Assembly (NCBI RefSeq): GCF_000373565.1 | Contig: NZ_KB891797.1 | Span: 716,487-780,486 of the forward strand | Direction: 5' to 3' | From: Streptomyces sp. HmicA12 | GTDB taxonomy: Bacteria > Actinomycetota > Actinomycetes > Streptomycetales > Streptomycetaceae | Length of the DNA stretch: 64,000 nucleotides | Part shown: in pieces, positions 1 through 7,915 of the stretch | How positions within the stretch are numbered: the first letter of the stretch is position 1 | Layout: every line of letters begins with the position of its first letter | The notes under the pieces: generated by a model | What the model saw: the letters and a program-made list of their open reading frames with translations, nothing else | Told to the model about the DNA's origin: nothing | Databases searched by the model: none | Program-made: the position numbers and the translations under genes

Positions 1-658
1 CGGGTGGCAGGTCCTCGAACCACATCAAGGAGACGAAGCCTTCCATCAGCGCGTGGTAGCCCACGGAGAAGGGCAGTACGTGCACGCGGATGCGGTGGCT
101 TTCGCCCAATCCGACGATGTGACAGAGCTGCTCGCACATCACTCCCGGGCCACCGACCGGGCGGCGCAGTACGGCCTCGTCGAGGAGTGTCCACACCACC
201 GGGCTCTCGAAGTCGTCGAGAACGCGTGCGCGGCGGAGGCGTGTGACAAGGAGCTTGTCACGTGCCTCCGGGGTCTTGGGCGGGAAGCCCGACGCCAGCA
301 CTTCCCCCGCGTAGGCGGGGGTTTGGAGGAGGCCCGGGACGAGCTTCGGCCCGTAGACCCTGATCGTCGTCGCCTGCTCCTCCAGGCGCAGCGCCTCCTC
401 GAAGTGCTCCGCCACCGTGCCCTCGCCCTGCGTCGGCAGGAACGTCTCGAAGACGCCGCCCGTGTCGAGCACCTTGTCGAGGCGCCGGGCGTCGTCCAGG
501 GCCGGTCTGCGCCGCCCCGCCTCGATGTGTGCGATGTGCGTGCGCGACATGACCGCGCGCACGCTCAGCTCCTCCTGCGTGAGTCCGGCCGCCTCGCGGC
601 GCCGCCGCAGTTCCTCGCCGTAGCTGGTACGTGATCCGGGGTTGTCCTCGACAGCCAT
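1..658 (-). CDS. XRE-family regulator with DUF5753 (Scr1-like) domain, 3' end cut by window
   Basis: The reading frame starts at the ATG at 658-656 and runs off the left edge, so only about the first 219 residues are present. The N-terminus (about residues 12-65) is an XRE helix-turn-helix, recognisable in GLTQEELSVRAVMSRTHIAH. The rest (from about 85 on) matches the DUF5753 domain, including GPKLVPGLLQTPAYA. Proteins of this architecture are abundant in Streptomyces, and many pair with a small DUF397 protein. No DUF397 gene is visible here, but it could lie left of the window. It is divergent from the small gene at 770. The family is secure; its regulatory target is unknown. Confidence 0.88.
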   Translation of the reverse strand, partial: MAVEDNPGSRTSYGEELRRRREAAGLTQEELSVRAVMSRTHIAHIEAGRRRPALDDARRLDKVLDTGGVFETFLPTQGEGTVAEHFEEALRLEEQATTIRVYGPKLVPGLLQTPAYAGEVLASGFPPKTPEARDKLLVTRLRRARVLDDFESPVVWTLLDEAVLRRPVGGPGVMCEQLCHIVGLGESHRIRVHVLPFSVGYHALMEGFVSLMWFEDLPP

Positions 659-769
659 ACGTAACTCCCGTATGTGACAGATCAGTTGTCACGCGCGAAC
701 CTCTGGCGAGCCTAGCTGCGACGACGCCACGCTGTGACCGTTTCCATGCGGAAAGTGAGGAGCGGTGCG

Positions 770-994
770 ATGGGAGTTCCGTACGGCGAGGGCGCGTACG
801 TCGCCCATGCCGAGACCGATGTCTACGGGCCGGGCAGAGTGCTGGCCGTGGAGGGCGAGTTGAGGCGGGTGCGGTTCGTGTACTTCGTCGCCACGGTGGG
901 GGTCGAGGTGCTGCGGGCCGCGAGTGACGGCGAGGAGGCGTGGGTGCGGGCCTGGATCGCGGAGCGGCGGCAGCGGTACGGCAACCAGTGGTGA
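770..994 (+). CDS. Small hypothetical protein (74 aa)
   Basis: This is a short frame with good streptomycete codon use. The ATG at 770 is chosen because GTGAGGAG lies about 8 bases upstream; a GTG at 734 would add 12 residues but has no ribosome site. The product begins MGVPYGEGAYVAHAETDVYG, is predicted soluble, and ends in an Arg-rich helix (WVRAWIAERRQRYGNQW). I do not recognise a family. It is not DUF397, the usual small partner of the neighbouring XRE/DUF5753 regulator. It is transcribed away from that regulator. Confidence 0.55.
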   Translation: MGVPYGEGAYVAHAETDVYGPGRVLAVEGELRRVRFVYFVATVGVEVLRAASDGEEAWVRAWIAERRQRYGNQW

Positions 995-1117
995 TTACGG
1001 TAAGTGGCCATCCCGTGACGGAAGTTGCGCTACGGTTGCCGAAACTTAAGCGGCCCAAGACGCCGGTAGCAGCCAGCGTCGAGGGCCTTCATCCTCAGTG
1101 GAAATGAGTCCACCGGA

Positions 1118-1978
1118 ATGCTCCGCCATGCTATCCCTCCGACTGGTTCCTTCAGTCAGGTTCCGAACCACCTCATCCGGCATCCCCGGCTGAGCGCCGA
1201 CGCGCTGCGGCTGCTCCTCTGGCAGCTCTCCCTTCCGGCCGACGCCCGTGACTCCCTCTCCAAGACCGCCGAGAAGGCCGGCCTCGGCAAGTGCGCCTTC
1301 CTGCGCGCCAAGCGGCAGTTGAAGGCCGAAGGGCATCTGCACGAGTGGCGCACGCAGGGGGACCGGGGGAGGTGGGAGACCGTGCAGCTCGTGTCCAGTA
1401 CGCCGCTGAGCGCCGAGGAAGCCGTCGTCGTACGGGACGGGGAACCGGCGGGCGGCAACCCGGCGGGCGCCTCTCCGGCCGTCGGTGAGCCGACCCGCCG
1501 GGCCGTCGGCCGTCATCCAGGGCAAGATCCTGGGGACAACACCTCCAACCCTCCGGCGCCCGAAGCGGGCGAGGCGGGCGAGGTGGGCGACGGTGACCCG
1601 GCCGCTCAATTCGTCGCGGGGCTGCCGGAGTTGGACGCGCGCCTGCGCATCCCGCGCTCCATGGTCGCCGAACTCGCCGCCCGCGTGAGGGACTGGTTCG
1701 GGCGCGGGCACACGGCCGCCAGCCTGTGGCAGCACATCCGCCGCAACCTGCCGGGTCGGCTCGGCTGGATCGAGCGGCCCGGCGGACTGCTGAGGTACGT
1801 ACTCGCGGACGTTCCTCCGGTCGCCGTCGCCGAGGCCGTCCATATCCCCGTACAGCGGCAGGCTCCCGTCCCGCGCGTCTCGCGGATGCGGGAGTGCGAG
1901 GGGGACGGGCATGTGCAGGCCACGCTGTTCCTGCCGGGCGGGGACGACGAGACGCTGTGCGGGGCCTGCCGCGCGTGA
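1118..1978 (+). CDS. Helix-turn-helix domain protein (286 aa)
   Basis: The N-terminal 90 residues look like a winged-helix/replication-initiator-type HTH: LSADALRLLLWQLSLP, then SLSKTAEKAGLGKCAFLRAK as the likely recognition region, then a wing (EGHLHEWRTQGDRGRWE). A low-complexity Pro/Gly/Glu linker (about 105-160) leads to a second helical domain (about 165-235) and a Cys-containing C-terminus (CEGDG...LCGAC) that could bind a metal. Similar HTH proteins are common and uncharacterised in Streptomyces. The ATG at 1118 has a weak ribosome site. A perfect 14-bp palindrome follows the gene. DNA binding is inferred from the fold only. Confidence 0.7.
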   Translation: MLRHAIPPTGSFSQVPNHLIRHPRLSADALRLLLWQLSLPADARDSLSKTAEKAGLGKCAFLRAKRQLKAEGHLHEWRTQGDRGRWETVQLVSSTPLSAEEAVVVRDGEPAGGNPAGASPAVGEPTRRAVGRHPGQDPGDNTSNPPAPEAGEAGEVGDGDPAAQFVAGLPELDARLRIPRSMVAELAARVRDWFGRGHTAASLWQHIRRNLPGRLGWIERPGGLLRYVLADVPPVAVAEAVHIPVQRQAPVPRVSRMRECEGDGHVQATLFLPGGDDETLCGACRA

Positions 1979-2024
1979 ACGTGGCGCCTGGCGGGTGGGG
2001 CAGGGATCGGACATAAGGGCGGCG

Positions 2025-2038
2025 TAGGCATATGCCTA
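2025..2038. promoter_or_regulatory. Perfect 14-bp palindrome upstream of gadB
   Basis: TAGGCATATGCCTA is its own reverse complement. It sits 47 bp after the HTH gene and 154 bp before glutamate decarboxylase, in an AT-richer intergenic stretch (2040-2105). A transcription-factor operator, possibly for the adjacent HTH protein, is an inference. It is too short and lacks a T-run for a convincing terminator. Confidence 0.4.
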
Positions 2039-2192
2039 TCGCGGGGTAAAGCACCTCAATCGATCAGCAAAGTATGTGTTTAACCTCGGTATTCCCTCCC
2101 TCGCATGGGTGAATTCGCGCAGGTCACGGGGGTGGTCGCCGCTCTAGGTTCGGCAGTGATCGGCTGATGCCGCCGTCCGCCCTGGAGAGGTC

Positions 2193-3578
2193 ATGTCCTA
2201 CACCTCCGTCCCCGTTCCCTCCGCTCCCGTTCCCTCCGCTCCCGCTCCCGTCGCTCCTCCCGCCGAGACCGCGTTCCCCCGCGACGAGTCCGCGCCTCGC
2301 GCCGTCTACGAAGCCATCCGCGACGAGCTGCTCCTCGACGGCCGCAGCCGCCTCAACCTCGCCACGTTCGGCACCACGTGGATGGAGGACGAGGCCCGGC
2401 TGCTGATGACCGAGACCGCCGACAAGAACCTCGTCGACACCGACGAGTACCCGCAGGTCGCCGACATGGAGGCGCGGTGCGTGCGGATGCTCGCCGACCT
2501 CTGGCACGCCCCGGACCCGGCCCGCGCCACCGGCTGCTCCACCACGGGGTCCAGCGAGGCCGCCATGCTCGCCGGGCTCGCGCTCAAGCGGCGCTGGGAG
2601 CAGCGGCGGCGCGCGGCCGGTCTCGACACCGAGCGCCCCAACATCGTCGCGGGCGCCAACGTCCAGGTCTGCTGGAAGAAGTTCTGCTCCTACTTCGACG
2701 TCGAGGCGCGACTCGTCCCGCTCGCGCCCGGACGGCTGCACCTCACCCCGGAGATGCTCGCCCAGTACTGCGACGACCGCACCGTCGGCGTCATCGGCAT
2801 CCTCGGCTCCACCTTCGACGGGTCGTACGAGCCGATCGCCGACCTGTGCCTCGCCCTCGACGGCATCCAGGACGCCACGGGCCACGACATCCCGGTCCAC
2901 GTCGACGGCGCGTCCGGCGCCCTGGTCGCCCCCTTCCTCGACCCCGACCTCCTCTGGGACTTCCAGCTCCCGCGCGTCGCCTCCATCAACACCTCGGGGC
3001 ACAAGTACGGGCAGGTCTTCCCGGGGCTCGGCTGGGCGCTGTGGCGGGACGCGGCCGCGCTGCCCGCCGAACTCGTCCACCACGTCGACTACTTGGGCGG
3101 CGAGATGAACACCTTCTCGCTCACCTTCACCCGCCCCGCGTCCCACGTCGCCGCGCAGTACTACACCTTCCACCGCTACGGGTACGCGGGCCTGCGCCGC
3201 CTGCACCTGGAGTCACGGCGTACCGCGCGCGGACTCGCCGCCGGGATCGCCGACCTCGACCTCTTCGAACTGCTCACGGACGGCAGCGAGTTGCCCGCCT
3301 TCGCCTTCCGGCTGACCGACCGCGCACACGCCCTCGGGCTGCACGAGCGGGGCATCGCCCTCGCGATGCGGGCCCGCGGCTGGCAGGTCCCCGCGTACCC
3401 GCTGCCGACCGGCCTCACCGACACCTGGGTCCTGCGCGTCGTCGTCCGCACCGGCTTCACCCCGCGCCTGGCCGCCCTCTTCCTGGACGACCTGCGCAAC
3501 GCGGCACGCGTGGTCGCCGGGGCCACCGTCTCCGTACCCGTCGAAGTGGAGGAGGTGCAGGTGCTGACCGTGGGGTGA
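2193..3578 (+). CDS. gadB: Glutamate decarboxylase (PLP-dependent)
   Basis: This 461-aa protein matches the length and order of bacterial GadB. It should convert glutamate to GABA and CO2, consuming a proton. The PLP-binding lysine is Lys271 in NTSGHKYG, preceded by the VHVDGASG segment (Asp at about 238) that contacts the cofactor ring. TTGSSEAAM (about 117-125) forms the phosphate loop region. A Pro/Val/Ser-rich N-terminal tail (residues 6-24) is unusual and probably disordered. The start has GGAGAGG 5 bases upstream. No glutamate/GABA antiporter is adjacent, so a GABA-shunt or nitrogen role is as likely as acid resistance. Confidence 0.95.
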   Translation: MSYTSVPVPSAPVPSAPAPVAPPAETAFPRDESAPRAVYEAIRDELLLDGRSRLNLATFGTTWMEDEARLLMTETADKNLVDTDEYPQVADMEARCVRMLADLWHAPDPARATGCSTTGSSEAAMLAGLALKRRWEQRRRAAGLDTERPNIVAGANVQVCWKKFCSYFDVEARLVPLAPGRLHLTPEMLAQYCDDRTVGVIGILGSTFDGSYEPIADLCLALDGIQDATGHDIPVHVDGASGALVAPFLDPDLLWDFQLPRVASINTSGHKYGQVFPGLGWALWRDAAALPAELVHHVDYLGGEMNTFSLTFTRPASHVAAQYYTFHRYGYAGLRRLHLESRRTARGLAAGIADLDLFELLTDGSELPAFAFRLTDRAHALGLHERGIALAMRARGWQVPAYPLPTGLTDTWVLRVVVRTGFTPRLAALFLDDLRNAARVVAGATVSVPVEVEEVQVLTVG

Positions 3579-3657
3579 CGGCTTCCGCCTCGGCTGCGCT
3601 GCACCAGTGGGCCGTTCATGGCCCGGGACCACCCGTGCGAACCCGAGAGGTGCCTCC

Positions 3658-4146
3658 GTGTCCGTCTGCCTCAGCCTGCGCCGGTTCAGACCGGGCGACC
3701 CGCACCTGTGCGGGGACGTCGAGCTCCTCATCGGCGCCGTGCCCATCACGTCCCGCGTGGAGGAGGACGCGGGACTGCTGGTGAGCCTCGGGGAGGAGTG
3801 GGTCGTGGTCCTGGCGGCCCTGGCCGGGGACGACACCAGCACCGCCACCGTCGGCCACCGGGCCGTGCTCGGCGGGGAGTTCCTCGGACGCACGGAGACC
3901 GAGGTCGCCGTCCTCCTCACCCCGGACGCGGTCCGCCGCGTCGCCGCCGAACTGGCCTCGGACTCCGTCGGCGGCGACGGCGAGGCCCGGGTGCTCCGGC
4001 ACCTGGACGCGGTGGAGGCCGCACACGGCGCGACGGCCGGCGACGGCCTGCGGCGCAGAGTGGCGGCCCAGGTGGAGGCCCTGGCGGGCTTCTACGCCGT
4101 CGCCGCCGCGCAGGGGGACGTGGTGGTGAAGGTGGCGTACTCGTGA
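3658..4146 (+). CDS. Hypothetical protein (162 aa)
   Basis: The GTG at 3658 is preferred because GAGAGG lies 7 bases upstream; a more upstream ATG would add an unlikely tail. The product (MSVCLSLRRFRPGDPHLCGD...) is predicted soluble, acidic in the middle (VEEDAGLLVSLGEEW), and has no signal peptide or membrane span. I recognise no family. It follows gadB by 79 bp in the same direction and could be co-transcribed, but nothing in its sequence links it to glutamate metabolism. Confidence 0.6.
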   Translation: MSVCLSLRRFRPGDPHLCGDVELLIGAVPITSRVEEDAGLLVSLGEEWVVVLAALAGDDTSTATVGHRAVLGGEFLGRTETEVAVLLTPDAVRRVAAELASDSVGGDGEARVLRHLDAVEAAHGATAGDGLRRRVAAQVEALAGFYAVAAAQGDVVVKVAYS

Positions 4147-4149
4147 GCC

Positions 4150-4183
4150 GGGGGAGGGGTGGAGGGGCGGAGGGGCGGAGGGG
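4150..4183 (+). other. G-run array, potential G-quadruplex
   Basis: Five runs of four or five G lie at 4150-4154, 4156-4159, 4164-4167, 4172-4175 and 4180-4183. The last four are spaced exactly 4 bases apart by TGGA or CGGA, forming an 8-bp tandem repeat. The array immediately follows the stop codon of the preceding gene on the coding strand, so the RNA could also fold. Function is unknown. Confidence 0.45.
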
Positions 4184-4345
4184 TGGCACCCGGCAGAGGG
4201 GGCGGACGCATCGGACAGCTGAAGCCCCGTCAAGGTTGTACGCCCGCATGCAACTAGTGATGTGAGAAGCGACATGTGAGAAACCCGTGACGGTGGCGTG
4301 TGTCCGTCCGCTGGTGAAGTGCCTAAGGAAAAGAGGGGGCTCACC

Positions 4346-4804
4346 ATGCCTGAGGGCGGGAAACCAGCGGTCGCCGCCGAGATGCGGCAGCACGCGGCGG
4401 CGTTCGTCGCGAGGGTCGCCTCGTCGCGGCTGCCGCTGGACTACTCCGTGGCCAGCCTGCGCGTCGTCGACTTCCTCATCGACGGTCTGCGCAAGGGGAG
4501 TGCGGAGCGGGCCCGGATCGATGTCGTGCTCTTCGGGCTCGGCGCCTACGTCGGAGAGGTGCTGGCCCGCCGGGCCGGAGCCGTGTGGGTGGACCTGGAC
4601 GAGGCACAGCGGGCGTACTTCGGGCAGCGGGTCGGCGTGCGCATGCCGGACGGCCGGGTGTGGAGCCCGCTGGGCAAGGTCGTCAACCGGTACGAGGTCG
4701 GCGCCGAGGAGTCGCTGCAGACCTTCTACCTGACGCTGCCGGGCCGGGTGGCGACGTCGCGGCCGGTCACCGAGCGAGGGAGCCGCGCGTGCGCCGCTCG
4801 GTGA
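4346..4804 (+). CDS. Uncharacterised actinobacterial protein (152 aa)
   Basis: The ATG at 4346 has AAGAGGGGG just upstream. The protein starts MPEGGKPAVAAEMRQHAAAF and carries a compact alpha/beta stretch including LRVVDFLIDGLRKG, VVLFGLGAYVGEVLARRAGA and MPDGRVWSPLGKVVNRYEVG. It has no signal peptide. I believe this is a small uncharacterised Streptomyces family, but cannot name it securely. Its last 16 bases overlap the start of the next gene, a secreted protein, so the two are probably translationally coupled and function together. Confidence 0.65.
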   Translation: MPEGGKPAVAAEMRQHAAAFVARVASSRLPLDYSVASLRVVDFLIDGLRKGSAERARIDVVLFGLGAYVGEVLARRAGAVWVDLDEAQRAYFGQRVGVRMPDGRVWSPLGKVVNRYEVGAEESLQTFYLTLPGRVATSRPVTERGSRACAAR

Positions 4805-5664
4805 TCACCGGAGCCGCGGTCGCCGTGGCACTGCTCGCGGCGGGCGCTCTCACGCACCCCGTGACCGCTCCGGCCGGGGCGTCCCGCGTCGCCGCACGGG
4901 AGTCCGGCGGTGACTGGCTCCTGCGGATGGCCGAGCGCGCCGCGCAGCCGCCGCGCCCGGCCGAACAGGCCCGCGGGGAGCGCCTTCTGACGGAGGCGAT
5001 CTCGCTGCTGCGCGCGACCCCCTCGGTGCGGATCGCGGAGGACATCACCGTCACGAAGGGGCAGCGGATCCGCGTCGACCTGCGCATGAACCGTCACGGC
5101 GACTGCGCCGGCACCTTGGACGCCGGGGTCGGCAAACGCGGCGACATCATCTTCATCGCCGCCCGCAAGGGGCACGAGGCCGAGGGCTACCTGAAGTACA
5201 CCGACACCGCGCTGAACGAAATGCGTGCGCTGGCCCTGCGCGCCGACCCCGACACCACGGAGCGGGTCCTGCCGCGCCTGACGCAGGCGCGGGGCAAGTA
5301 CGTGAAACTCCCTCAAGGACCCCGCGGCACCGACCCCTTCGCGAAGCAGTGCCGCATCGGGCAGACCCTCGGCTCCATGGCGAGCGACGTGGCGGGCACT
5401 CGCGCCCGGCCCGCCGTGCGCCGCGCCGGACACCGGCTGATCCCCCTCGTGCCGCCGGCGGACTCCGCGAACTCGAAGGACACCGGCACCGTGTACGTGG
5501 ACGCCGACGGAAAGCCGTATCTGCGCTCCATGGAAGGGACTTCGGGCGGAAAGCCACTGTCCCTCACCTTCTCCGCGTACGGCGAACCGGTGCCCGCCCA
5601 CCGCCCCGACCCCGCGCTCACCGTCGAGTTCCCGCCGGACGAGGACTCGGTGTTCGCGGTCTGA
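4789..5664 (+). CDS. Secreted protein with LolA/LppX-like features (291 aa)
   Basis: The GTG at 4789 is chosen because GAGGGAG lies upstream and it begins a clear Sec signal (MRRSVITGAAVAVALLAAG, cleavage near PAGA). There is no lipobox cysteine, so the mature protein is probably exported rather than lipid-anchored. The mature region has patterns seen in actinobacterial LolA-fold/LppX-type proteins: IRVDLRMNRHGDCAGTLD, DIIFIAARKGHEAEGYLKY and a late VYVDADGKPYLRSME strand. This assignment is a fold-level impression. The overlap with the preceding gene points to one operon. Confidence 0.6.
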   Translation: MRRSVITGAAVAVALLAAGALTHPVTAPAGASRVAARESGGDWLLRMAERAAQPPRPAEQARGERLLTEAISLLRATPSVRIAEDITVTKGQRIRVDLRMNRHGDCAGTLDAGVGKRGDIIFIAARKGHEAEGYLKYTDTALNEMRALALRADPDTTERVLPRLTQARGKYVKLPQGPRGTDPFAKQCRIGQTLGSMASDVAGTRARPAVRRAGHRLIPLVPPADSANSKDTGTVYVDADGKPYLRSMEGTSGGKPLSLTFSAYGEPVPAHRPDPALTVEFPPDEDSVFAV

Positions 5665-5780
5665 GGCGACGCGGTACCGGGGCCTGTGACGTTTCTGTGG
5701 GCCCGGGCGCAGATCACCTAGTAGGGAGTTCGGACGGCTGCGGATCCGCCGTCCCCGGTTACGTACACAGAGGACAGCGG

Positions 5781-6389
5781 TTGGGCCAGGGAGGGGAGCA
5801 ACGTCGTACGCAGGTGTACGACGAGGAGTTGGGCGCGGCCGTCGCGCGGGCCCAGGAAGGCGACGAGGCCGCGTTCGCCGTGGCCTTCCGGCTGGTGCAG
5901 CCCGGACTGCTCGGCTATCTGCGCGGGATCGTCGGCGAGGAGGCCGAGGACGTCGCCGCCGACGCCTGGCTGGAGATCGCCCGGGACCTCGGGCGCTTCC
6001 GCGGCGACGGCGCGGGGTTCCGCGGCTGGACCGCGACCATCGCCCGGCACCGCGCGCTCGACCTGCTGCGCCGCCAGAAGGTACGGCCCCGCGCCAGCAC
6101 CACGGATCTGGACGTGCTCGACCTGCCCGCCGCCCACAACACCGCCGAGCAGGCCTTGGAGACCCTCTCCACGGAACGCGCCCTCGCCCTCATCGCCGAC
6201 CTTCCGCGCGACCAGGCCGAAGCGGTGCTGCTGCGCGTCGTCGTCGGGCTCGACGGGCCCGCCACCGCGCGCGTCCTCGGCAAGCGGTCCGGCGCCGTGC
6301 GCATGGCGGCGTACCGAGGCCTGAAACGGCTCGCCCGGCAGCTCGGTGTGACGGAAGACGGGCAGCACACGCTGGGGGAGTCGAGATGA
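5781..6389 (+). CDS. ECF-type RNA polymerase sigma factor, copy 1
   Basis: The TTG at 5781 is proposed because GAGGA lies about 6 bases upstream; a GTG at 5814 is the alternative. Region 2 is seen as GLLGYLRGIVGEEAEDVAAD and FRGWTATIARHRALDLLRRQ. Region 4 follows (LPRDQAEAVLLRVVVGLDG, then VLGKRSGAVRMAAYRGLKRL). The 202-aa length fits the ECF class. The stop overlaps the start of a single-span membrane protein, the standard arrangement with an anti-sigma factor. A clear paralogue with the same partner type lies 850 bp downstream. Target promoters are unknown. Confidence 0.85.
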   Translation: MGQGGEQRRTQVYDEELGAAVARAQEGDEAAFAVAFRLVQPGLLGYLRGIVGEEAEDVAADAWLEIARDLGRFRGDGAGFRGWTATIARHRALDLLRRQKVRPRASTTDLDVLDLPAAHNTAEQALETLSTERALALIADLPRDQAEAVLLRVVVGLDGPATARVLGKRSGAVRMAAYRGLKRLARQLGVTEDGQHTLGESR

Positions 6390-6955
6390 CTGACAACCAC
6401 GTGCACGCCCTGGGTGAGGCGCTGGCCGAGGCGGTCCGGCAACCGGACGAGGCCGGGGAGCGCCGGGCGCTCGCCGCGTTCCGGGCCGCGCGCGACTCCG
6501 GCGCCCTCGTCGCGGAACCGCGGCGGCGGGACGACTGGCGGCCGCGCCGGCGCCGGGCGCGCTGGTCCGTGCGCACCATGGTGGGGGCGGCCGTCGGCGG
6601 CCTGATGGTGGGCGGCGTCGCCGTCGCCGGGATCGGCACCGTGGCCACGCCGGACGAGCCCGGCGAGCGGGTCAGGCCCACCCGTACGGTGTCGCCCCCG
6701 GAGTCCTCGGCGCCTCCGTCACCCGTACGGAACCCGGCGTCCGCGGCGCCGACCGGCACACCCACGCCCACGCCCACGCATCCGGAACAGGCCCGGGACG
6801 ACGAGGCGCGGTGCAAGGCGTACGAGGACGGGCACGGGACGAACCGTTCGGAGCGGGCGGCACAAGGGTGCGAGTCGCCTTCGGCGGATGCCGCCGTGGG
6901 GTCCGGCGCCGCGAAGACGCCGCCCGGCACCGCGCACCGGCACGACGAGAAGTAG
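6386..6955 (+). CDS. Single-span membrane protein, probable anti-sigma partner of copy 1 ECF factor
   Basis: The ATG overlaps the sigma gene's TGA by 4 bases (ATGA), indicating coupling. The predicted cytosolic N-terminus (about 1-60: HALGEALAEAVRQPDEAGER...) is followed by one membrane span (about 63-87, TMVGAAVGGLMVGGVAVAG). A Pro/Thr/Ser-rich extracytoplasmic linker follows, then a small domain with two cysteines (CKAYEDG, QGCESP). There is no HxxxCxxC zinc motif, so it is not a classical ZAS anti-sigma factor. The anti-sigma role rests on context and topology. Confidence 0.6.
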   Translation: MTDNHVHALGEALAEAVRQPDEAGERRALAAFRAARDSGALVAEPRRRDDWRPRRRRARWSVRTMVGAAVGGLMVGGVAVAGIGTVATPDEPGERVRPTRTVSPPESSAPPSPVRNPASAAPTGTPTPTPTHPEQARDDEARCKAYEDGHGTNRSERAAQGCESPSADAAVGSGAAKTPPGTAHRHDEK

Positions 6956-7107
6956 TCGCGACGAGAAGTAGTCACGACAAGCAGTAGTCCGGGGCCGGAA
7001 ATACGGGACGGCCGAGGTCGCCACCCCCCACAGGAGAGACCCCGGCCGCCGCGCGGTACGGGTCGCGAGCGGCCCGTACTCCCTTCAGCGCCGTAGGTGC
7101 GTTTTCT

Positions 7108-7127
7108 GTCACACCCCGCTGTGTGAC
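7108..7127. promoter_or_regulatory. Inverted repeat GTCACAC-N6-GTGTGAC upstream of second ECF gene
   Basis: This is a perfect 7-bp inverted repeat with a 6-base spacer, 113 bp upstream of the second ECF sigma gene and downstream of the first pair. It looks like a dimeric regulator's operator. The surrounding bases (TTTTCTGTC before, CAGTAGTTGCCC after) are AT-richer than average and could hold the promoter. No equivalent perfect repeat was found upstream of the first ECF gene. Confidence 0.35.
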
Positions 7128-7240
7128 CCAGTAGTTGCCCGTTGTACAAACATGGACGCAGGGCGATTCAGGCCGTAGCGTGCTGATTCGCGCCAGGGGC
7201 GCGCCGGGGGCGCACGAGACCAAGTGGGCAGGGACTGGGA

Positions 7241-7915
7241 GTGCTGGGGGACGACGCGGAGTTGACCGCCGCGGTGCTTGCGGCACAGGACGGGAACGAG
7301 ACCGCGTTCCGGACTGTGTACCGCGCCGTGCACCCGAGGCTGCTCGGATACGTACGCACGCTCGTCGGCGATCCCGAGGCCGAGGACGTCACGTCGGAGG
7401 CATGGCTGCAGATCGCCCGGGACATCGACCGGTTCGAGGGTGACGCCGACCGGTTCCGCGGCTGGGCCGCCCGGATCGCCCGCAACCGCGCCCTCGACCA
7501 CATACGCATGCGGGGACGCCGGCCCGCCATAGGCGGTGACGAGACCGAACTCACCGGCCGACCCGCGCTCTCCGACACCGCCGACGAGGCGATGGAGTCC
7601 CTCGCCACCGGCGACACCCTGGCACTCATCTCCCAACTCCCGCAGGACCAGGCCGAGGCGGTCGTGCTGCGCGTCGTCGTCGGGCTCGACGCGAAGAGCG
7701 CCGCGCAGACCCTCGGCAAGCGGCCGGGCGCCGTCCGCACCGCCGCACACCGGGGCCTGAAGAAGCTCGCCGAACTGCTCGGCGCGGACCTCGTCGAGCC
7801 GCCGAACGACCCCGGACCCCTCGGCGCGGTGCCGCAGCCGAGGCAGCCGAGACCCCGCACGGTGACGTCCGCCGGTGTGACGCAATCGCGTACGCGGACG
7901 CAGAAGGACATGTGA
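7241..7915 (+). CDS. ECF-type RNA polymerase sigma factor, copy 2
   Basis: This 224-aa paralogue of the 5781 gene aligns with it along most of its length: PRLLGYVRTLVGDPEAEDVT, FRGWAARIARNRALDHIRMR, LPQDQAEAVVLRVVVGLDA and TLGKRPGAVRTAAHRGLKKL. Regions 2 and 4 are intact. The C-terminus adds about 30 Pro/Arg/Thr-rich residues not found in copy 1. The start is GTG 7241. The gene end abuts the start of a membrane protein, repeating the sigma/anti-sigma layout. The region-4 helices differ from copy 1 at several surface positions, so promoter preference may have diverged. Confidence 0.87.
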   Translation: MLGDDAELTAAVLAAQDGNETAFRTVYRAVHPRLLGYVRTLVGDPEAEDVTSEAWLQIARDIDRFEGDADRFRGWAARIARNRALDHIRMRGRRPAIGGDETELTGRPALSDTADEAMESLATGDTLALISQLPQDQAEAVVLRVVVGLDAKSAAQTLGKRPGAVRTAAHRGLKKLAELLGADLVEPPNDPGPLGAVPQPRQPRPRTVTSAGVTQSRTRTQKDM

